Of a DNA stretch of 64,000 nucleotides, positions 12,477 through 22,976 are shown in pieces (the stretch's first letter is position 1; every line of letters begins with the position of its first letter). Position numbers and translations under genes: made by a program. The notes under the pieces are model-generated. The model had not been told where the DNA came from. It saw nothing but the letters and a program-made list of their open reading frames with translations, and did no database searches. The stretch lies in assembly GCA_029945375.1 (NCBI GenBank), contig CM057061.1, forward strand, positions 2,046,001 to 2,110,000, given 5' to 3'. The stretch is from Agaricus subrufescens (lineage: Eukaryota > Basidiomycota > Agaricomycetes > Agaricales > Agaricaceae).

Positions 12477-15400
12477 ATGTCCGCCCCCCGCTTCGACCCC
12501 GACCCCCAGCTCAAGAAGCGCAGGAAGGGCGCCACCCGCCTCAGCTGCGCCGAATGCCGTCGGTCCGTGCTTCCCCCCCATCACCCCCGTTGCCCCGCTC
12601 ACCCCCCGCCCCAGCCTCAAGCTGCGCTGCGACAGGCAAATCCCCTGCGGCTCCTGCGTCAAGCGCGGCTGCGGCGCCATCTGCCCCGACGTACGTCCCT
12701 CCCCACCCCCCCGCAGCCCCCACAGAGCCCTCACCCCCTGCGATAGGGTTCATTGACCACTGGCCAGGGAAACCGGTATGTCCGCGCCCCTGAAAAGCCC
12801 ACTTGTGTTTTACGCAATTTCCCAGGTTTGTCCTCGCCTCGACCCAGGAGCTCCATGAAAAGATATCCGAGCTGGCCAACCGTGTCCGGGAACTCGAGGA
12901 CGGCCTTCGCAGCTCGCACTCTCAACTCTCCAACGACACGCACCCTCTCTTGTCAGAGGATCTCCTCAAAATCAAGGCCCCCCTCCAGAGAGAGCCTGCC
13001 TCCCTCAGGAACGGCGCCACCTTTGCCTCCAAGGACGACGAGCAGAACCCGGACGTCGTAGATGCTTTTGGATCTCTGGCCATCAATCTATCAGGCAAAT
13101 CGAGGTACTACGGCCACATCGCAAACTCTGTTGTACGCCCTCCGCCCTTGTCCCCCGTTAGCCTCCTCTTATCTAATCTCCCGCCCCCCAGTATTTCCTA
13201 CAGGCAAGTGCCCACCAATCTCCGCCAACAGCAATGCCCTAACCTCCCGCCCCAGAATGAAGAGGAAGAGGAAGAACACGACGAGATCCTTACCAGTCTC
13301 CGATCAGTCCTGCCACAGGAAATCCTCAGAATGGCCGCCACGATGCCCATCTCAAATATCGCCCTCGGTGACGCCAACAGCCTCCAAAGCCTTCTCTGGT
13401 ATCTTCCGGAAAGATCAATTGCTTATGAGCTACGCACCATCTACTATACCCACGCTGCATGGATGTGAGAATTCCCTCTGTCGAAATTTTTCTTTCCTTC
13501 TACGGATGCTTACCCACGGCAAGGTATAATCCCATTTCCATGGATGCCTTCGATACCCAAGTCTATAGTGTCTTCGAGTCCGGTGCAAATGCCATCACCG
13601 AAGACCCTGTCTTCGCACACAAGCTTTCTCTCATGTTCATTGTCCTTGCAATCGGTTCCTTGATGAACACCGCTCTTCCGGCGTACAACTTGGAAGCGGA
13701 AAAGTACCATCAGCTGGCTCGAGCGGCACTTTTCCACACTTCCATATTCGATGCTCCTACACTCCACTCCGTCCAGGCTTTGGTACGTTTTCAGTAAATA
13801 TGACCTGCGATGTCAATCTGACGTGCCCACGTTGCAGTACCTCATGACCTATTATCTGTTTTTAGCTGATCGCCATGGGACTGCTTCGGGAGCTAGATGG
13901 GCAATTATGGGAATTGCTGTCAAATTAGGTCAAAGTGTGAGTCTTCACCAACCAGTTTTCTTTGTCCAGATGCTCATTTGTGATGTCAATAGATTGGACT
14001 ACGTAAGTGCTACATTATCCATGACGCATTTTTTTTGATCGAAGCTAATCTTGCATTTTTTTTTTACAGACAGAGATAGCGGTCGGTGGAAGGTTGATCC
14101 TCTTGAAACACAGCGACGACGTGAACTCTTTTGGGAGCTATTCACCTATGATTCATGGCAATGCTTGACATTCGGGCGCCCGCCATCCTTCGCTCTCCCA
14201 CACATCGACACCAAGCAGCCCCATCTCGGCGATACATCTGATGAACAAGCATGTGAGTAATATAGCCCGGAAATGTCGACATCACGGTGACTCAACTCTA
14301 TTGCACAGTTAATGCGTGGAAACATCGCTTCACATCAGAATGCATGAACCTATTACACGATCAGGCCTTTGGTGCCAAGATGCCGACTTACGCGACGGTT
14401 CTACAGCTGGACAGAAAAATGCGCGCTTTCCCAGTCCCCTCGGTTCTACAGGTGGCTGGATTTGGTAATTCGGAGTCAAGACCGGGAGGCTATCCTGATA
14501 CCATCATGCTCACCTTACAAAGGCATATTGTTCTTGCCATACGCGAAATGAGTAAGACCCCGGATTGCAAATGCTACTTTGACCTTGATCTGATGGCTCT
14601 CACACACAGACTTATTATACCTCCATCGAAGCTTCTTCGCGCGCGCCATTAGCGATCATCCCAAAGACCCCCTCGGGAGTCCTTATGGCACATCCGTTAT
14701 CGCAGCCTATCGCAGTGCCGGATCACTTGTGGCGTTGATGAGGAATCTCTATTCCCAGCTTCAAGCTCCCAGTGAAAGAATATGGTTCCTGTGGACACAC
14801 ATGTTTTCTTGTTCTGTCAGTTTATCACTTTTCTTTATTTTTGTTGGCGTTTCATTCTGATGTCTCGGTTAGATTATACTTGGATCCATTGTCACGCGGT
14901 GTCCGTCTATGAGTTTGGCGCCTTCAGCCCTCTTACAGCTGGATTCGGCCTGCGAACTCTTCTCCAAAACTGCACCTGGGTTCCGAGCTACAAAAGTTTT
15001 GGTAAGCAACCTTGCTTTTGTTTTTTTCGCCAAAACTAGCTCGATCTCACGTGTTTTTACAGAGAATCATGCTTCATTTGCAACAAAAGGCGCACTACGC
15101 CCTTGACGAGTTCAGGCGAGGGAATACCGCGAATATTACCCGATATTCTGTTTCAGACCCTGTCAGTCCTGACACTGACAATGATGAACTGGCTATACTA
15201 GGTGGCAAGACAAGACTTGTCGGTAAAACCGAGCCGATGTCGCCTCAACTCCTCGATCGGTCGCCCAACTCCCATAATCCAATCGTGCCTCTTCCATTGT
15301 CACCTGCGATGCAAACGAATATGGACCCGAGCGTGGTTGAGTATTTGCAATCGTTTGGACCCGCGAATGGGCATGCACAGGCACAGGCGCAGGCACAGGC

Positions 15401-15950
15401 GCAGGCACAGGCTGCAGCACCTACGTCGTCGACGTCGAGGATTAGTCCGTATTCGGCGACGTTTACTGATGTTGATTTGTCGCCTGTTTCTGCTTATGGG
15501 ATGACGACGATGAATACGGCTGGGTATCAGGCTGACAGTTCATCTTCGTTTATTGGTACAACATCGCAACAAATGCATTCTCAACAACAGCAACAACAAC
15601 AACAACAGGGTATGCGACATACTATCAATCCTCACTCAGGGACGACAGTACGCGATGTCACGATGGGATCATTACCATCCACTTCAACCACAGCAGCAGC
15701 TCCTAATAGACCATCTGCACCACAGCCTCCATCTGTTAACGCATTCCCACAATACTTCCCGGTGTTTGATTATGGGAATAACATGATGAACGGGTCTTAT
15801 GGTAGTGGTAGTGGCACCACGACTGGGGGAGTACCACTTTTGGAGACGCCGAGTCCGCCTGGTGGTGCTGGACGAGGGCGATCGTCGAATTCGCCAGAGG
15901 GGAATATGTTGACGACTTGGCAAGATTTTGTTGACCTACAGATGGCTTAG
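12477..15950 (+). CDS. Zn2Cys6 fungal transcription factor
   Basis: A nuclear DNA-binding regulator. The zinc cluster is split by an intron: CAECRR at the end of exon 1 (12477-12562) joins LKLRCDRQIPCGSCVKRG in exon 2 (12615-12690), giving the spacing C-x2-C-x6-C-x5-C-x2-C-x8-C with an extra Cys in the last loop. A 29-bp exon (12747-12775) encodes GSLTTGQGNR, and exon 4 (12826-13132) a coiled-coil dimerisation stretch (QELHEKISELANRVRELEDG). A 12-bp exon (13192-13203) adds YFLQ before the acidic NEEEEEEHDE segment. The fungal-specific middle domain follows at about 13300-14700. The C-terminal tail (15060-15950) is Ser/Pro-rich with Ala-Gln and poly-Gln runs and ends at TAG 15948-15950. The target pathway cannot be told from sequence. 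Exons between 14000 and 15060 are approximate. Confidence 0.85.
15375..15419 (+). repeat. Ala-Gln coding microsatellite (GCACAG/GCGCAG)n
   Basis: A hexanucleotide-type repeat of GCA/GCG and CAG codons encodes alternating Ala-Gln in the disordered tail of the zinc-cluster regulator. Being in frame, length changes would alter the tail without a frameshift. Confidence 0.85.
15582..15608 (+). repeat. Poly-Gln CAA/CAG repeat
   Basis: Nine consecutive CAA/CAG codons encode Gln in the same C-terminal tail. Gln-rich stretches are common in activation regions of fungal regulators. Confidence 0.85.
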
Positions 15951-16273
15951 ATTTTTTTCTCTTCTTGGAAAGAAGGGGGTTGTAACAAAAAAAGATTAGT
16001 TTGTTTTTTTTCTCTCTTGCTTCTCTTCTCTTCGTTTTTTGCTTGTATTTGGTATAGTCTCTTGAAAAGTGTGTCTCTGCTTTTTGTTTTGTGAATCTCT
16101 CCGTTGTATTCTGTGCTTTTTGTAATTGTCGATATATTATTTCAGACGAATATAGTCTTCATTTTTTTTTAGTTCTTGGGATGTAAGAATGTAAGAATAA
16201 AATAATTTATTATTTGGGGATAATAATGTGAGAGAAATGGAATGTCGTTGTTGTAATAAATAGACTGTTTCTT
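15951..16273. other. Convergent 3' intergenic region
   Basis: T-rich DNA between the stop codons of the zinc-cluster gene (+) and the DUF1640 gene (-). It probably holds both 3' UTRs and polyadenylation signals. There is no gene here. Confidence 0.5.
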
Positions 16274-17167
16274 TCAAACGCGGAATCTGAGATAGGCCAT
16301 GAGAAGGGCGGAACAACCGGTGACTATATATGACGCAAAAAAAAAGTCAATTCAGTTCAATTCTTCACAGAAATAAAAAGAAAAACATACCAAACCCAAC
16401 AAGATACTGCAACGTCGTAGCCTTCGAAGCCTGAATATGTGTCTTCAAATTAGCAATCTCCTGTTCAATCCTCGTATCCACCTCTTTAATCTTAAGCTCC
16501 TGTTTACTACTCTCCTCCCGCATCCTCCCCTTTTCGAGATTCAGATCCAGACGCACACCAGCCTGGGTGCGTGTGATTTCTTCTCGGAGACGGCGTTTGA
16601 GTCTTTCGACTTCGGTCGTGAGACGTTCGTTTTCGGATTTGAGCATGGATAGATCGTTTTTGGCCATTAATTGGAGTTCGGATTTGGATTGTGCGAAATC
16701 GACTTGTTGAGTGTATTGATGCTGTTTTGTTCAATAATTATTGATGTATGCATATATATGTATAAATAGATAAAGAAGATATATACGTTAAGTGTGGAGG
16801 AAATAAAGAAAGAAAAAGAGGTGGTTCACTGAACTTTTTCCTGAGCAGCTTTAGTGACGACGTTACTTGTCATATTGCGAATAGCTTCATCGATAACTTC
16901 AGCCATGGCAGTCATAATTCCTTCTGCCTGTTCTCGTTTGAGTCCTTCACGTTCTAACCGTTGAACGAAATGATGCGTGTCGAAATGAAAGTCTTGGCGT
17001 TTGGAGGTGCTGGCGAAAGAGCGGGCGGTGGATATTGATCTTCTTTGGGAATAGGAGGGATGGTGGTTGTGGAGAAGAAGAGCTGGAGTGGTGGAGATTA
17101 TGGTGTGTGGGGTGAGGAGGGATGATGCTGCGCGAGTGGTGAGGATGCTGGGGAGTGCGATCGGCAT
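16274..17167 (-). CDS. DUF1640/CCDC90-family mitochondrial coiled-coil protein
   Basis: Family members (human MCUR1/CCDC90, yeast Fmp32) sit in the mitochondrial inner membrane and are linked to respiratory-complex assembly or calcium uptake. The first exon (17167 to about 16830) has an Arg/Ser-rich presequence-like start, then the family core FDTHHFVQRLEREGLKREQA. Exon 2 (16721-16391) continues HQYTQQVDFAQSKSELQ and a long coiled coil (LKSENERLTTEVERLKRRL). The last exon (16323-16274) supplies the end of a C-terminal membrane segment (VTGCSALLMAYLRFRV, stop). The donor of intron 1 is ambiguous: frame favours a weak GTTCAG donor. It is divergent from MAK16. Confidence 0.88.
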
Positions 17168-17333
17168 GGTTGTGGTTGTGGTTTAAGTTGTGGGGAGAGC
17201 ATGAAGAATGGGACAACGGACTTAGTAGAGCGACCTTCCCGGAGCAGCCCAGCGACCCGCCAAACATGCTCAAATAATAAAACCCTAAATTGGAGCCTTT
17301 TTTGGAAATTCACATTTTAACGTCCCCGACCCA
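17168..17333. promoter_or_regulatory. Short divergent promoter DUF1640/MAK16
   Basis: Only 166 bp separate the two start codons, so the promoters must overlap. The pairing of a mitochondrial gene with a ribosome-biogenesis gene suggests co-expression with growth, which is inference. Confidence 0.6.
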
Positions 17334-18710
17334 ATGCAAAGCGACGATGTTATTTGGTCAGTCATAAATCACCAGTTTTGTTCTTACAAAGTCAAGTGAG
17401 TGTATTTTCACAAGAAAAGAAGAAAGAAAACAGTGGTTTAAATTCAATTCGGTTCGTAGGACAACAACTCAAAATTTTTGTCGGAATGAGTATAATGTGA
17501 CTGGACTGTGTAATCGCCAGTCTTGTCCTCTGGCTAATTCGCGATATGCCACTGTGCGTGAAAGTGAAGGCGAGTAGTTGTTTCAGCCGTAGATCACATT
17601 TCATTTATCGACTATCATTTTTGCGTTTCCTTCTAGGTATCCTGTACCTCTATGTGAAGACTATAGAACGCGCACACTCACCTGCCAACATGTGGGAACG
17701 AATAAAACTGTCGAATAACTATTCCAAAGCTTTGGAACAGGTCCTCTCACTATCCTGTACATCCCTTCTATTCTCACTCATGCTTCAAGTTTTTTTTTGT
17801 GTGCTTTAGATCGACGCAGAACTCATCCACTGGCCAAATTTCACCATTCACAAATGTAAACAACGCATAACCAAAATCACTCAATACCTCATCAAAATGC
17901 GTCGATTAAAACTTCGACAACAGTACGTATATCCCACTTACCTACCTAAATTTTGCTCAAAAACAAAATTTTTTCTTCCAACATAAGACCAAAACTAGTT
18001 GGAATCAAGAAAAAACTAGATCGCCGCGAAGCAACACGAGAACGTAAAGCGCTATCAGCAGCCCATCTCGAACGTTCAATCGAAAAAGAACTTCTCGAAC
18101 GCTTAAAATCAAAAGCTTACGGTGACGCACCACTTAACGTCAACGAAACCGTCTGGCAAGCCATTTTAGATCGTGAACGGGTGGGTAAGAATAAGGAACT
18201 GGAAGTAGAGGCGGAGGATGGTCTGGACATGCAGGATGATGAGACTGATGAAGATGAAGGTGAGGAAGAGGAATTGGAGGAAGATGAAGAGGATTGGGGA
18301 GATAGAGAGTTTGTGAGTGATTTGAGTGGGGAAAGTGATGATGGCTTGAGTGACCTTGAGGAGGCCGTAAGTCGTTTATCGTACCTCACATCCGATATTT
18401 GCATCATGATTTCAAACAGGACGACGGTTCGGAGCAATCCGAAGAAGATTCAGACGAGGAGGAAGATTCGGACGAAGATAAAGCATCGTCCAAGAAAAAA
18501 ATGGCATTGGGCAAACGGAAAGCTCCTTCGCGACCACCCAAACCAACACCTCGCAAACGGCCAGAAAAGAAAGCCAAAAGTGCGTTCGATCCATTCTTAC
18601 ATATCTTCCTCCTAACATATATATATCCAGGAGGGCCTCATGTGGAAGTGGAGTACGAGCACGAAATGGAGACTGTACCGCTCACAAAATCTGCTTTGTC
18701 CAATTGGTAG
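17334..18710 (+). CDS. MAK16: Mak16 ribosome biogenesis factor
   Basis: Mak16 is a nucleolar protein needed for 60S ribosomal subunit maturation. Seven exons give one continuous frame of 335 codons plus stop: 17334-17395, 17460-17569, 17637-17740, 17810-17922, 17988-18366, 18420-18579 and 18631-18710. Diagnostic segments are the N-terminal [14 protein letters not shown], the Cys-containing [20 protein letters not shown] and [14 protein letters not shown], and [14 protein letters not shown], all near-invariant in the family. The C-terminal third is acidic (runs of Glu/Asp at 18225-18370 and 18420-18480) and then Lys-rich, as usual for nucleolar factors. Intron 2 (17570-17636) uses a GC donor, AAG|GCGAGT; splicing there restores the conserved EGILYLYVK. 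Length fits the family. Confidence 0.95.
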
Positions 18711-18865
18711 CATGTTTAGGTACGAGAGAATATGAGATATCATTTACGCCCCAAAATTATGCTCCCGACTTTTGATTCTTACACATCACATGAGAAAACC
18801 CCTCACGAGAAAAAAACAAAAACAAATCCAAAAATCCTCATCGATTTCCCCACCTTGAACGAAAC

Positions 18866-20041
18866 ATGCCCCAGACACTCCGAGTAGCAGTCTCCCAATC
18901 TCATACTCTCTCAACCACATCCTCCACTCTCACCGCCCTCGAACAAACCGTCAAATTCGCCAAACTCCAACACAACGTCGATCTCATACTCTTCCCTGAA
19001 GCTTATCTAGGCGGATATCCCCTAACAGCCTCATTCGGAGCTGTAGTCGGTACAAGGACTGCTCAAGGCCGTGAACAATTCTTACACTATTTTAAGGATG
19101 CTGTGGATCTAGGTGATACCCCTGAAGGTGCTGGACGGCTCTGGATCGAAAGACGACTTGAGGTTCCGAGTTCTAAAGAGTCTGCTGCGGGTAGTACTGT
19201 AAGAGGAGATGGTACGAGAGAAGTCTTGGAGAGGATCGCGAGCGAGACTGGTGTTTTTATCGTTACCGGATTAGTGGAACGATCTGGCGGAACACTCTAT
19301 TGTGCAGTCTTGTATGTTTGTCCACGATTAGGCGTTGTGGGTAAACGCAGAAAAGTCATGCCAGTAAGTCCTCTCCTCCTCTCCCTTAAATACACAAAAA
19401 GAGTATCAAAAAAAACTTTACTAAAAAAAAACCTACTCAGACAGCCAGCGAACGTCTCATATGGGGACAAGGCCAACCCTCCTCCCTCCGAGCCATAACC
19501 ACCACGATCAAAGGTATCAAAATAACTCTAGCAGCAGCAATCTGCTGGGAAAACTACATGCCCCTCCTCCGCCAATCCCTCTACTCCCAAAACGTCAATC
19601 TCTACTTGGCACCAACGGCAGACGGCAGAGATACCTGGTTACCCCTAATGCAAACCATCGCAACCGAAGGAAGATGTATAGTCCTAAGCGCAAATCAATG
19701 TTTCACCAGGGACGATTTACCCGAATGGATCACGGAAAAAGAAAGGAATGCGTTTGACGCGGCCGAGCCGATATCGAGAGGAGGCTCCTGTATTGTCGCA
19801 CCTATGGGTCAAGTTCTTGCCGGCCCTTTATGGGATGAGAAAAATGGACTATTGACTGTGGATGTCGATTTTGATGATTGTATTCGGGGAAGGTTGGATC
19901 TTGATGTTGCTGGGAGTTACTCCAGGTATGAGAAATGAAGTTTGAGCAACTGCGGTTAATTGTATTAACAGTCATTTCATTTCTAGGAATGATGCATTCA
20001 AGTTGACGGTAGAGGGGCTAGACCTTAGCCCTCCGGTTTAA
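18866..20041 (+). CDS. Nitrilase-family hydrolase with complete Glu-Lys-Cys triad
   Basis: A carbon-nitrogen hydrolase of the nitrilase branch, which converts nitriles to acid and ammonia. Three exons are readable: 18866-19363, 19441-19925 and 19987-20041. Catalytic residues are in place: Glu45 in [10 protein letters not shown], Lys163 in GKRRKVMP joined to [11 protein letters not shown] across intron 1, and Cys201 in [11 protein letters not shown]. The block [19 protein letters not shown] and the ending after [11 protein letters not shown] are typical of aliphatic nitrilases and cyanide-type hydratases. The C-terminus is short, without the long tail seen in many cyanide hydratases. Substrate is unknown. 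No signal peptide is seen, so it is probably cytosolic. It follows MAK16 by 155 bp on the same strand. Confidence 0.92.
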
Positions 20042-20327
20042 CAACCCCGAGTACTTTCGAATAAATATTCACTAGTATGGAAAGACAAGGTGCGTACAGA
20101 CAGATTCAGATTCACTTCAACAATGAAGATGAGAGGGAAAAGTGTTTGCAACAAGGGATATTACAGACTGTAAAATATGTACCTACGTATGGATAAATCC
20201 ATCACTATATCGCTAGGAGGGGAGAAAAGCTCTGGTAACAGACTATTACAAACTTTAAGATATGTAGCGAGAAGAAAAGTAAGGTGAGTAGGGGGTCCAG
20301 GTGGAAGATAGACCGAGGCGGAGTTCT

Positions 20328-21459
20328 TCACTCTTTCTTGAGTGCGTTGAGCTTTTTACGTTGTTCCATCTCCTCTCTGGTCATCTTTGTACCAAGAATC
20401 GTATCCCAATGCACAAAGAACGGCTGTGCAAAATTGGATTTGATACCGATAGTCTTTGAAACGGTAGAAAAGACACAATCAATACCCCAATAAAATGATC
20501 TCCATAGGAACAAGCAACCACATACCTGATGATGAATATCATGATAATCCGCATTATTCGAAGAGAACATTTGCAGAGGATCAAAGGGGAGGTTATACCC
20601 ACAATGATCATCTACAGTCTTACAAGTCGAGATGATGAAAAACAACATAGCCTGTCTCGTAGACAACGCTGCAGCCCATTCCGAGATAGCCGCACCACAG
20701 GTATCCAACAAGAATCCCTCCACCGGGTGGTTGTACAATGAGCCGAACGCATATGGGACATATAATCTATGATGCCAAGAATGAACTGCCTTGTAAAGGT
20801 ATTTGTTGACGTGCATGCTGCGGTGCAGGAAATATTGCCAAGTATCCATCACAAACCTATCGTACGACTCGTGTGAGATCAGAAAATCATGTACACCGAG
20901 AGACTTACATAGCGAACACGAATTGGAAAATGGGTATAGCCCACCAATAAGTGAAATAAGCAGCCATAGCAAGCAAGTCCTCCTTGCCTATGGCCATACC
21001 CATGAAATACAGACCGGCGCCCTTTTCACCTGCACCAACACCAATGCGGCCCACCACAAAATCAACTGCGGGTTCCAGGAATTTCTCCCACCTCTGCAGA
21101 CCTTTGACGGCTCGCGCCAGCCTTGCCGCACTAGCTACACTTCCAGTTCCAATATTCTCGTCCTCCAGCCACACGAGCCCCATAAGTGTTTGTAGGACTT
21201 GTTGGAATGCTACGGTCATAGCAACGTGGCTCCGTCCAACGAGATTCCTTTTCTTGATCTCTTCAGACTCGTGTATTCGGTACTTATCAAGCCATTTCCA
21301 TCCGGATATGTCCAGGAAGTGGAAGAATAGGGAGAAAGACCAGTATGCGATAATGGGTACAGCGAGGGTGAGTAGGTGATCTGGGAGGCTTTCTGTCAAG
21401 CTTGCTCGTTGAGAAAAGTAGAAAGGAGGGTCATAACGGAAGGCATAGGTGGTGTTCAT
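20328..21459 (-). CDS. SUR2: Sphingolipid C4-hydroxylase, Sur2-type
   Basis: A di-iron membrane oxygenase that hydroxylates the long-chain base at C4 to make phytosphingosine in the ER. Three exons give 335 residues: 21459-20909, 20856-20526 and 20453-20328. Hydrophobic segments lie near residues 25-50 and before the active site. The His boxes are intact: DTWQYFLHRSMH, HSWHHRLYVPYAFGSLYNHP, and NADYHDIHHQ followed across intron 2 by TIGIKSNFAQPFFVHWD. The DDHCGYNLPF motif is also present. The tail is charged and Lys-rich (MTREEMEQRKKL), like an ER-retained protein. Intron 2 is 72 bp, stop-free and in frame, and sits right after the last His box. Convergent with the nitrilase gene. Confidence 0.95.
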
Positions 21460-21660
21460 GAGGGGAGAAAGGAGAGGTCAGGGGAGGGGTAGATTCCCAC
21501 GGGAGCAAAGAGATTTATACAAATGGACTACAGTTTCGATTAACCTTTCTTCTACAAAATAATTACGATGCAAAGTGCTGTGTTGGAAAATACAGGATAT
21601 GCGGTCCATGATATAGATAGATAGCTCAAAGCAACACACAAGACAAGTAGACGGAATCCC

Positions 21661-22877
21661 TTAGGGTTCGTTCAGATTATTCAGCAGTGTCGTCAGACAC
21701 CTTTTCGTGACAAGGTCGCCCTGACACTTCTGGTCAGACCGAAGTCAGGGAAAAAAAGATGACATCACAGTACCTTGAGCAGCGCGCTAAAAGTGTTGTC
21801 TCTCAGAGGCTCGGGAAGGCATGCCCGAAGAGCTTCGCGGGCACTGTGCGAACGATCAGTTTTAGGGAATCCGGCAAAGAAGAAACACATACCGAACGTT
21901 GTCGCTCAAACGCAAATAACACCGGACAACGTGTTTGAGTAGCCTGACTGCCTGAGTCTCGACCAGCTGGTTCACCATATTGCTTAAAACGGTGCCGACT
22001 GCATAGAAGCGTTCGTAAGTATGACAGATGTACGTCAAGCCGGTCTCATCGAGAAGGATCTTCTGAACGATGAAAATGGCGACGGTCTTCGAGAGTTCCG
22101 ACCCGGTTTCCATGATCCGAAGGCAAAGAGGAATGATCTCGGTCGAGAGCAGGAAATGAATTACAGTATTATTGTCGTTTTGCTGAATTTAGTGTCAGGA
22201 TGTAGAACCGATGTCGGCGACCCTCAAGGGACGAACCTTAACGAGGGCGCCGATGACCCCGAGGGACGTGAGACGCAAATATTCAAAAGGTCGAGTTTTG
22301 GAAGTAGTGTTAAGGAAAGGATATAAAAAAAGTGGTATATGGGCTAGCTCAAGTCAGCCATTGAACAAAAAAAATATATGCTCGAAAGGGCGGACCATTT
22401 AGAAACAACTGCCTAGTTTCAGAGTGAGAAGCAACGCATTGCAATAGGGCAAGAGCGTTGCAAACGCGGTTGGACACGTTTGCGGTCAGGTTAGGCGGGG
22501 AGAGCAGAGGATAGACGGAGACGATTTCCTGAAGCAATGCGGGCATAATGCCTGCGCAGGAGGGTCAGTATATGCATAGGGACCAGGCCGGTTGTGGATG
22601 ACGCACCAAAGGAGTGCCAGAGGACCAGAGCCAGATCATCGTACTGTTCTCTCTTTTTGCTGAGCTCAAGAAGGGCAGTATCGCGAGTATCTGAGTCCAT
22701 GAGCTCGATGACCAGGGCATATATCTTTTCGTCATCCTGGTGGACAGCGACAGAGGCAGCGACGGCACCCGGCCCCGAGACCGGGAGCTGGGGGAGATTG
22801 GCGTAGGGGCTGATGAGATTGGGGGGGAGGCCGTTGGAGGACATGTCGACGTGGCCCAGGTTGAGGTTCATGCCCAT
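21661..22877 (-). CDS. RCD1: CNOT9/Rcd1/Caf40 subunit of the CCR4-NOT complex
   Basis: This armadillo-like subunit of CCR4-NOT links the deadenylase complex to mRNA-binding partners. Exon 1 (22877-22607) has a short N-terminal tail, then [20 protein letters not shown] and [14 protein letters not shown]. Later exons carry [58 protein letters not shown] and [20 protein letters not shown]. Near the end, exon 21845-21774 (after RLSDNVR) encodes [20 protein letters not shown]. The last exon (21720-21661) encodes [19 protein letters not shown] and ends at TAA. The last intron begins GTACTG. The order and motifs match the family along the whole length. Its start lies 99 bp from the 3' end of the upstream ADF-H/PH gene on the same strand. 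Confidence 0.95.
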
Positions 22878-22976
22878 GGGAGGCCTGGGCCGTGGATGAG
22901 TGGGTATATGCGCAACGGCGGAGGATGTGCGATTACATGCATGACTAAGCTTCCCACGGTCTACACTAAGTAAGTA

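Noticed and set aside
11251..12793. Several long open frames on both strands (up to 388 aa)
   Set aside because: They overlap the CUE-CCCH-Smr and zinc-cluster genes in other frames and reflect high GC. Only the frames carrying CCCH, Smr and Zn2Cys6 motifs are supported.
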